Source of the DNA: JBIOHP01 sp044449065
Lineage (GTDB): Bacteria; Bacteroidota; Ignavibacteria; UBA10030; SZUA-254
NCBI GenBank assembly: GCA_044449065.1
Contig: JBIOHP010000036.1
Coordinates: forward strand, 1-29,947
DNA length: 29,947 nucleotides
Direction: 5' to 3'
Shown: positions 24,041 to 29,947 of the stretch, one piece after another
Numbering within the stretch: the first letter of the stretch is position 1
Layout of the letters: each line of letters opens with the position of its first letter
Made by a program: the position numbers and the translations under genes
The notes under the pieces: generated by a model
Told to the model about the DNA's origin: nothing
What the model saw: the letters and a program-made list of their open reading frames with translations, nothing else
Databases searched by the model: none

Positions 24041-27000
24041 TTATTCGTTCAATACATAACTTGGCAGGGTGAAGTAAAATGTTGAACCCTTCGCCGGCTC
24101 GGATTCCACCCAAATTTTACCATTGTGAATTTCGATAATTTTCTTCACAATCGCTAATCCAGCGCCGGTTCCATCATAATCTTCCCGCCGGTGCAATCGC
24201 TGGAAAATGACAAATATCTTCTCAAAAAATTCTTTTTCTATTCCAATACCGTTATCCCGTACAGAGAAAAGATAATAATTATTTTCCGCATTCTGAAATC
24301 CGATTTCAATCGTTGGTTTTGGCGATTTATTAAACTTCAAGGCATTCCCGATAAGGTTTCTGAATACTATTTTAACTTGTGTTTCATGCCCCTGGACGGA
24401 TGGGAGCGCCTCGGGGATGACAAAATCCACATCGCGCTGACGGATAGTAAATTCCATATCATTCTGGATATCGAGCAATACTTTATTGACGTCAACCTGT
24501 TTAAATGATTCTGCCGGTCTGCTTACGCGGGACAGCATCAATAGGTCGTCGATTAACGCTTTCATCCGAATTGTGGCTCCGGTAATGGAATCGAGATATT
24601 CTTTTCCTTCCTCTTCAAGTTTGTCGTGATAATCAATTTGCAGAATCTTACTGAACCCTTCGATACTGATGAGCGGCTCCTTCAAATCATGAGATACGAC
24701 ATACGTAAAATCATCCAGTTCGCGGTTTCGGCGTTCGATCTCGCTCGATTTTTGGATCGTTTCTTCATATAATGTTCCCTTTTCAAGGGCGATTGCAGTG
24801 AGATTCGCAATATTTTCGAGTAAACGAATATGAAGCTCTGAATATCTTTCCGATTCTTCCGCGTTGACATTCATCACCCCGATGATGTTATTTTTAGAGA
24901 ACATCGGTACGTACAACCTGGTATATGTTTCGTTATGATATGAATGCCTGGTTTCAATCACTTTCCACTCCGGCGTCTCTTTCCGTAATCGCAGCACCTG
25001 TTTGATATCTGATTGGACAACAAATGAATCATCTTGCGCTGCAACCACGAAGCTGGAGATGATTTCGCCAGCCATCGAGCTCACTAATGTGATCGAAAAA
25101 GTTTTAAAAGGAATGACCCGCGCAATGTGTTCATACGCGACTTGATAAATTTGATGCACATCAAGTTTCGAGGTGAGCTGCTCGCTAAATTCATATAATA
25201 CAGTCAGCCGCTCGATCTGTGCGCGTAATTCACCGTACAATTGGGCATTCTCAATTGCTGACCCTAACTGATTGCCGATAAGCGTCAGAACTTCGCGCTC
25301 TTGTTCCGGGAAATTGTGCCGTGAGAGATAAAATATGTCGAGCGCTCCAAACACTTCGTCTTTCGATGTAAGGGGAATAATTGCCAGGGATCGAATTCCC
25401 TCCTTCAACAGGAAATCTTTGCTCGAATGAATCAATTCATTATGCTCAACCCCCACTTGAGAAATATACAGCGCTTCTCTCGTTCCAACCGCTATCCCCA
25501 AAGGAGAACCTCTGGCAATCAGGTATGGCAGCATCGGTCTTAAATCTTCCTTGAATCCCACCTGATGTACAAGTTTCAGATTTGTCTCTCCGCGCGGAAC
25601 AAGATATACAACGGCAGCATCCGCTTCGATCATTTTTTTTAACAGAGGGATAGTTGTGCTTAAAATATCCTCTAAGCCATGAGCCGTTCCCTGTAACGCT
25701 GCAATTTCATTTAATGTGATAAGTTGTTCGTTGCTTGCCTTCAACGCCAGTTCGCTCTCTTTTAGCGCCGTAATGTCCGAATGCGAAATCACCAAACCTG
25801 TGATTTTTCGATCAATTACAGTGGGATTCATCGTTAGTTGATAAATTCTCGTTCCAGACTTTATTTTTTGTGAAAATTCTTGTGAGAAGAAACGGACGCT
25901 GCCTGAGAGAACGTCAACGGCGACATTCTGAAATAGCGTCTTTAAGGATTCATCGGGCAGAGCGGTAAAGATCGGGATCCCGGCATAATCCTGGAGAGGT
26001 TCTACGCCGCTCTCACGGATAAACTCATACCATGCTTTATTTACTTCGAGGATCCTAAATTGAGTATCAATTGTGTAGACCACGCTATCTATGGAATCAA
26101 GCAAATTATGGATATAGGACGCATCCTCGCTCACCTGTTTGAAGAGTGAAATACGATCCATAATAGCGCCGATTTGGGGCACGATCGATTCAAGGATGGT
26201 AAGATGATTCTCGGTGAAAACATCCGGCTCCCGGTGCGCAATACTGAAGGTACCAAGTATTCGATCTTTGAGATACATTGGGAGCGAAATGATCGACTCC
26301 AATCCTGATTTCGCGTGGAATTTATCCTGATATTTACTCTTGGAAATATTTCCGACAATAACGGGTTTTCGAAATTTGACGGCGTCGAGTGAAACCAATT
26401 CCACTCCCTGTTCGATACTACTCATGCGATCGGCAGATATGCCAACACCGGCAAGAAGATTCAATGATTTTCCATCCGGTTGAAGTGTGGTTATGGTCAA
26501 TGCGTCGCAGGGAATCACCGCGTTAATTTCAGTATGGATTTTCTTGAGTATTTCATCGAACTCCATAGATTGGTTTGCAGCGCTGATGATCCGGTTTAAT
26601 AATTCTACCTGCCTGTTCCTATCTTCGAGATCTTTCGTTAATCGTTTTCGTTCGCTGATATCCCGTGCAATATTCACCATTGCAATAGGGTCGCCAAGGG
26701 AATTTCTCAAAAGCGTTGTGCTCAAACTCATAGAGATGAGCCTTCCATCCTTTGCCTTCCAGGTCATATCGAAATCGTGCAACATGCTATTCTCGCGGAG
26801 GGTAGCGATCCACAACACGTATCGTCCCATTTCTTCTTCAATCAGCCAGGGATACGGAAATTCGCGACCTATGACTTGCTTCCGCGTATATCCAAGGTGA
26901 TTCAAAAATGCTCTGTTGACCTGGAATATGTTGCCTTTCAAATCGGTGATCATCAAAATATCTCCGATGGTATCGATAATATTCCTGAGAATTTGTTCCG

Positions 27001-29056
27001 ATTCCTTGAGCTCGCGTTCGAAAGTTTTTCGTTCACTGATATCTGTAACGATCCCAACAACACCAACGATATTCCCATGAGAATCCCGCAAGGGTGAATA
27101 TCTCCCCCAGACCGTGATATCCTTATTGCTTTTTTTTATCCGGTAAGGAATTTCTTCAGAAGTAACCACCTCGCCATTCAGAGAGTTCTGAATCAACCGA
27201 CCGGGATTTTCGGGAAGTTCATCGGAAAATATCTCAGAAGCGACCCTACCGATTACTTCTTCTCTCTTTAACCCGGTGATTTCTTCCATTGAGTTGTTCC
27301 ATTGGATGCATTGGAGGGATTTATTGTACACAACAACACCCTCGCGGATACTGCTCAAAATACTCGAATTTAGTTCATTCGATTGAATTAATTCGTCAGT
27401 AAGCTGTTTATAATTTGTTATCTCGCTAATAATACCCTTAATGCCAGCGACGTTATTATTTTCATCCCGTGTTATTGCATTCACGTCCCTCACCCAGCGA
27501 TAGGATGCTTTCCCTTTGGGGAGAACGCGATACTCAAATACAAATCGTTCTTCGATACTATCAATGTTCGCGTTGCGATCAAGCAGGAGCTTTTTATCAT
27601 CCGGGTGAACCATGCTCAGCCACAGAGTCGGATTGCGATAAAACTCTTTCGGGGGATAGTGGACGAGCATCTCAATGGTTGGACTTATGTATCGAAACGC
27701 TCCGTTTGGAGCCGCTTCATAGAGCACATCGGTTACTGTTTCGATTAATTGTTTGTATTCTAATTGAGAGTTTTTAACGTCGGAGAATGATTTCGCGTTA
27801 TTTACCGCAGAACCAATTTCACGCCCCAAAATACCGAAGAAATCCTTCGATGGATAATTATCCTTACCGGCTTTTTTTGAACAAAGAAATATAAAACCGT
27901 TACAAACTTCTTTGACGACGAGAGGAATAAATGCAACGGAGGCATACACAAGTTCTTTGAACAATTTCCCATGAGGCAGGAAACTGGGATATTTTTTCAC
28001 GTCAAAGACGTGCGCCTCGAGGGTTTTCGATAGATAACCTCCAATGCCTTCTTCAATAGATTGTTGATCTAACTTTACGAGTAATGTTTCTGGAATATTT
28101 CGCCGAACTTCGAGGTCGAAGGTTTTATTTTTTTTGTTGATAAGAAAGACCCCTCCTGATTCAGCATGGACAAGGTCAAGCAGTTTCGACAGACCGGATT
28201 GTAATATTGAGTGCAGCTCCCGGGAATAATCCATCGCTGAAATTACTTCATTGAGAATGCCGGTCTCGATTGTTTTGCGGTCGAAATCAATTTTCGTCGA
28301 TATACTTTCCGTTTCATCGCGATGGTAAGCAATGAAAGTTGATTTCGTCGTTTCATCGGTTTTTACCCAATCTACTCCCGCTTTAAAGGTGGAGCCATCT
28401 TTTCGTTTAGCTGTGAAGTGGGCAGTTTGAGATGGTAATTTTTTCTTCTGAAACTTTAGCAGATGTTCCATAGTGTGAGCTTGATCCTGGACATCAATTA
28501 ACGAAGAATAATCATTTCCACATAGATCCTTCGTTGAATCATACCCGAATAACACGGCGAGCCCGCTATTTGCGAAGGTAATTTTCCCCTCGGAGATAAG
28601 ACAAATCCCTTCCGGTTGTTTCTCAATGAGTTCTTTGTAGAGATTTTCCGATTGGGATAATTTCGTCAATTCCTCGTTGCGGTTGGTGATATCCACAAAT
28701 GTGAGTTGAAAGGTCTCGTCGTTATTATCAGATGATTTCGCTAAAAATACCAACCCATCAATTTTCGATCCGTCTTTTTTAACGAGAACCGCTTCAAAAC
28801 CTGATGGAGGTATCTCAGGGGGATCATTAATGTATTGAGATAGTTTCCTAAAATGCGGCGGTGTTAAGATATTCTTCACCGATCGATGCAGCAATTCAGA
28901 CGAAGCGGTGAATCCGAGTGAAGATAAGAATGAGTTATTACATCCGATTATTTTTGTTTTTTCAAGGACAACAGTAGGAATTGGAGAATCACCGGCTCGT
29001 TGAACAAGTTGATTCCTTCTTGAGATCGTGTTCTCGTTTAATGTGTCTAACGCCAT
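24041..29056 (-). CDS. Giant soluble sensor histidine kinase (six PAS, four GAF)
   Basis: The 1671-residue kinase has no membrane segment or signal peptide, so it is probably cytoplasmic. Domain order by approximate residue: PAS 15-130, PAS 135-255, GAF 268-425, PAS 435-555, PAS 565-680, PAS 690-808, GAF 818-975, PAS 980-1105, GAF 1112-1272, GAF 1288-1430, HisKA and HATPase. Several PAS units end in the D-I-S-E-R-K type linker. The phospho-acceptor is His1456 in VVSHDLKEPL. The ATP site has NLIGNALKFN, VRDNGIGIE and GTGAGLAIVKKI, all intact. No receiver domain is fused; the adjacent response regulator is the likely partner. Ligands of the sensor domains cannot be read from the sequence. A promoter-like pair lies upstream at 29122-29150. 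Confidence 0.94.
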   Translation of the reverse strand: MALDTLNENTISRRNQLVQRAGDSPIPTVVLEKTKIIGCNNSFLSSLGFTASSELLHRSVKNILTPPHFRKLSQYINDPPEIPPSGFEAVLVKKDGSKIDGLVFLAKSSDNNDETFQLTFVDITNRNEELTKLSQSENLYKELIEKQPEGICLISEGKITFANSGLAVLFGYDSTKDLCGNDYSSLIDVQDQAHTMEHLLKFQKKKLPSQTAHFTAKRKDGSTFKAGVDWVKTDETTKSTFIAYHRDETESISTKIDFDRKTIETGILNEVISAMDYSRELHSILQSGLSKLLDLVHAESGGVFLINKKNKTFDLEVRRNIPETLLVKLDQQSIEEGIGGYLSKTLEAHVFDVKKYPSFLPHGKLFKELVYASVAFIPLVVKEVCNGFIFLCSKKAGKDNYPSKDFFGILGREIGSAVNNAKSFSDVKNSQLEYKQLIETVTDVLYEAAPNGAFRYISPTIEMLVHYPPKEFYRNPTLWLSMVHPDDKKLLLDRNANIDSIEERFVFEYRVLPKGKASYRWVRDVNAITRDENNNVAGIKGIISEITNYKQLTDELIQSNELNSSILSSIREGVVVYNKSLQCIQWNNSMEEITGLKREEVIGRVASEIFSDELPENPGRLIQNSLNGEVVTSEEIPYRIKKSNKDITVWGRYSPLRDSHGNIVGVVGIVTDISERKTFERELKESEQILRNIIDTIGDILMITDLKGNIFQVNRAFLNHLGYTRKQVIGREFPYPWLIEEEMGRYVLWIATLRENSMLHDFDMTWKAKDGRLISMSLSTTLLRNSLGDPIAMVNIARDISERKRLTKDLEDRNRQVELLNRIISAANQSMEFDEILKKIHTEINAVIPCDALTITTLQPDGKSLNLLAGVGISADRMSSIEQGVELVSLDAVKFRKPVIVGNISKSKYQDKFHAKSGLESIISLPMYLKDRILGTFSIAHREPDVFTENHLTILESIVPQIGAIMDRISLFKQVSEDASYIHNLLDSIDSVVYTIDTQFRILEVNKAWYEFIRESGVEPLQDYAGIPIFTALPDESLKTLFQNVAVDVLSGSVRFFSQEFSQKIKSGTRIYQLTMNPTVIDRKITGLVISHSDITALKESELALKASNEQLITLNEIAALQGTAHGLEDILSTTIPLLKKMIEADAAVVYLVPRGETNLKLVHQVGFKEDLRPMLPYLIARGSPLGIAVGTREALYISQVGVEHNELIHSSKDFLLKEGIRSLAIIPLTSKDEVFGALDIFYLSRHNFPEQEREVLTLIGNQLGSAIENAQLYGELRAQIERLTVLYEFSEQLTSKLDVHQIYQVAYEHIARVIPFKTFSITLVSSMAGEIISSFVVAAQDDSFVVQSDIKQVLRLRKETPEWKVIETRHSYHNETYTRLYVPMFSKNNIIGVMNVNAEESERYSELHIRLLENIANLTAIALEKGTLYEETIQKSSEIERRNRELDDFTYVVSHDLKEPLISIEGFSKILQIDYHDKLEEEGKEYLDSITGATIRMKALIDDLLMLSRVSRPAESFKQVDVNKVLLDIQNDMEFTIRQRDVDFVIPEALPSVQGHETQVKIVFRNLIGNALKFNKSPKPTIEIGFQNAENNYYLFSVRDNGIGIEKEFFEKIFVIFQRLHRREDYDGTGAGLAIVKKIIEIHNGKIWVESEPAKGSTFYFTLPSYVLNE

Positions 29057-29121
29057 AAATGCTGTTACTTACCTGATGTGGATATACTTTTCTCCAAATC
29101 ACGATGAGAAATTATTTTCTT

Positions 29122-29150
29122 AATGTATAAAGATTTTTCCTTCATAACAA
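29122..29150 (-). promoter_or_regulatory. Possible promoter of the sensor-kinase operon
   Basis: On the minus strand TTGTTA (29150-29145) and TACATT (29127-29122) are separated by 17 bases; each matches four of six consensus bases. It lies between the terminator of the upstream barrel gene and the kinase start at 29056, where a promoter is expected. The match is weak in an AT-rich stretch. Confidence 0.35.
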
Positions 29151-29151
29151 G

Positions 29152-29182
29152 AAAAAAAAGGCGTTCCCTAATGGAACGCCTT
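29152..29182 (-). terminator. Intrinsic terminator after the outer-membrane protein gene
   Basis: A perfect 10-bp stem (29158-29167 with 29173-29182; AAGGCGTTCC with GGAACGCCTT) with a 5-base loop is followed on the minus strand by a run of T (complement of the A run 29152-29159). It lies about 115 bases downstream of the stop at 29298 and separates that gene from the kinase operon. Confidence 0.85.
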
Positions 29183-29222
29183 ATTACGACATCTAATTAA
29201 TGATAAATGCTGGTGGTCACTA

Positions 29223-29259
29223 TAATGCCGAATCGCTAAGGAGAAGCGATTCGGCATTA
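29223..29259. repeat. Perfect 15-bp inverted repeat in the 3' untranslated region
   Basis: TAATGCCGAATCGCT (29223-29237) and AGCGATTCGGCATTA (29245-29259) are exact reverse complements around a 7-base spacer. It lies between the barrel-gene stop (29298) and its intrinsic terminator (29152-29182) but has no T tract itself. It could stabilise the 3' end of the mRNA or be a protein-binding palindrome. Confidence 0.7.
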
Positions 29260-29297
29260 ATAGCAAATGAAATTATTAGCTTCCAGTAATATGTAGC

Positions 29298-29921
29298 TTA
29301 GATACCGAATTTCACGCCAACAAATATCTGAAATCCAGTTGTTTTTATCTTCTCAGTAGCACTCGCTGCTTTGCTAAGATTGGTCAATCCGAGTGAATAA
29401 CGAAGATCACCGAAAAGAGACGTCTTTGCATCGAGGTTATATTCAGCACCTGCGCCGAAATCGACGCTAAGGTTCATACTCTCGGTGCTGTCTTTTTGAT
29501 CAACAGTGGTCGAGGTGCCGCTTGTCGGGTCGTTTTCAAGTTCCGATTTCATAGTGAAGCCAATTTCAGGACCTGCGAACACGTATGGTTTTATATCGCC
29601 TGCAGTGAATTTAGCTTTTACCAAAATCGGAATTGTGATTACATCGTATTTAAAGGTTGATGACCCACCAGTGTAATCGAATTTTGCACCACCTGTGAGA
29701 TACATCAATTCTGGTTGTATGAAGAACATTTCACTCACTCCAACCTCTAATAAGGCGCCAACTCCAAAATCAGTACGAGTTGAAGGCGACGGCGTTATAG
29801 AAGGATCGAACGAAAGATTAGATAAATTCAATCCAACTTGACCACCAATAGACATTGGGGTTTGTGAGAATGCAATTGATGCCAAACATAGCATGAGAAT
29901 AACAGTTATTAATGATTTCAT
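29298..29921 (-). CDS. Outer-membrane beta-barrel protein (PorT/OmpX-like family)
   Basis: The 207-residue protein opens with a signal peptide (MKSLITVILMLCLASIAFSQ) and continues as an eight-strand-type barrel: repeated alternating strands such as GGQVGLNLS, FFIQPELMYL, ITIPILVKAKF and YVFAGPEIGF, ending in VGVKFGI. The IPILVKAKF and PYVFAGPEIG pair is typical of the outer-membrane beta-barrel family common in Bacteroidota (PorT-like). On the minus strand GGAG lies 8 bases before the ATG. It has its own terminator downstream and is probably monocistronic. The specific role is unknown. Confidence 0.85.
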   Translation of the reverse strand: MKSLITVILMLCLASIAFSQTPMSIGGQVGLNLSNLSFDPSITPSPSTRTDFGVGALLEVGVSEMFFIQPELMYLTGGAKFDYTGGSSTFKYDVITIPILVKAKFTAGDIKPYVFAGPEIGFTMKSELENDPTSGTSTTVDQKDSTESMNLSVDFGAGAEYNLDAKTSLFGDLRYSLGLTNLSKAASATEKIKTTGFQIFVGVKFGI

Positions 29922-29947
29922 GGAGTTTACTCCGAATTATGTATAAA

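Overview
The window holds a long plus-strand aromatic amino-acid biosynthesis supraoperon, then three single plus-strand genes, then a long run of minus-strand genes. The organism is a Gram-negative bacterium: there are two outer-membrane beta-barrel proteins with signal peptides and a lipoprotein. The mix of protein styles (PorT-like barrel, large soluble PAS/GAF kinase, NatAB-type transporter, few Shine-Dalgarno sites, moderate G+C) suggests the Bacteroidota/Chlorobi/Ignavibacteria side of the FCB group. That placement is inference, not proven from this window.

Region 1 (1-14061). About 470 bases without a convincing gene precede a promoter-like pair, a 26-codon leader peptide rich in Trp and Tyr codons, and an intrinsic terminator. 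This is a classical layout for translation-coupled attenuation. Thirteen genes follow on one strand: trpE, trpG, trpD, trpC, trpF, a DAHP synthase, trpB, trpA, aroB, aroDE (fusion), aroA, aroC fused to a chorismate mutase, and tyrA. Almost every junction overlaps or is separated by only a few bases, which implies one transcript and translational coupling. Together they supply every shikimate step except shikimate kinase, the whole tryptophan branch, and chorismate mutase plus prephenate/arogenate dehydrogenase for tyrosine. Shikimate kinase and prephenate dehydratase are absent and must be encoded elsewhere. The most unusual gene is the chorismate synthase with a C-terminal AroQ-type chorismate mutase domain, which would make chorismate and convert it to prephenate in one polypeptide.

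Region 2 (14062-18442). A small helical protein with an RNxxxH (HEPN-type) motif is followed by a lipoprotein of unknown role, an NAD-type isocitrate dehydrogenase and a tRNA-dihydrouridine synthase. The gap before the synthase carries a 69-bp imperfect palindrome. The gap after it, between convergent genes, carries three further inverted-repeat elements that look like dispersed intergenic repeats.

Region 3 (18443-29947, all minus strand). In transcription order: a small outer-membrane barrel gene with its own terminator; then a probable operon of a 1671-residue soluble hybrid-sensor histidine kinase (six PAS, four GAF), a response regulator whose C-terminal half resembles a kinase DHp domain without its histidine, a NadE-glutaminase-like carbon-nitrogen hydrolase, asparaginyl-tRNA synthetase, a NatA/NatB-type ABC transporter, and a second small outer-membrane protein. 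Spacings inside this run are between -4 and 45 bases.
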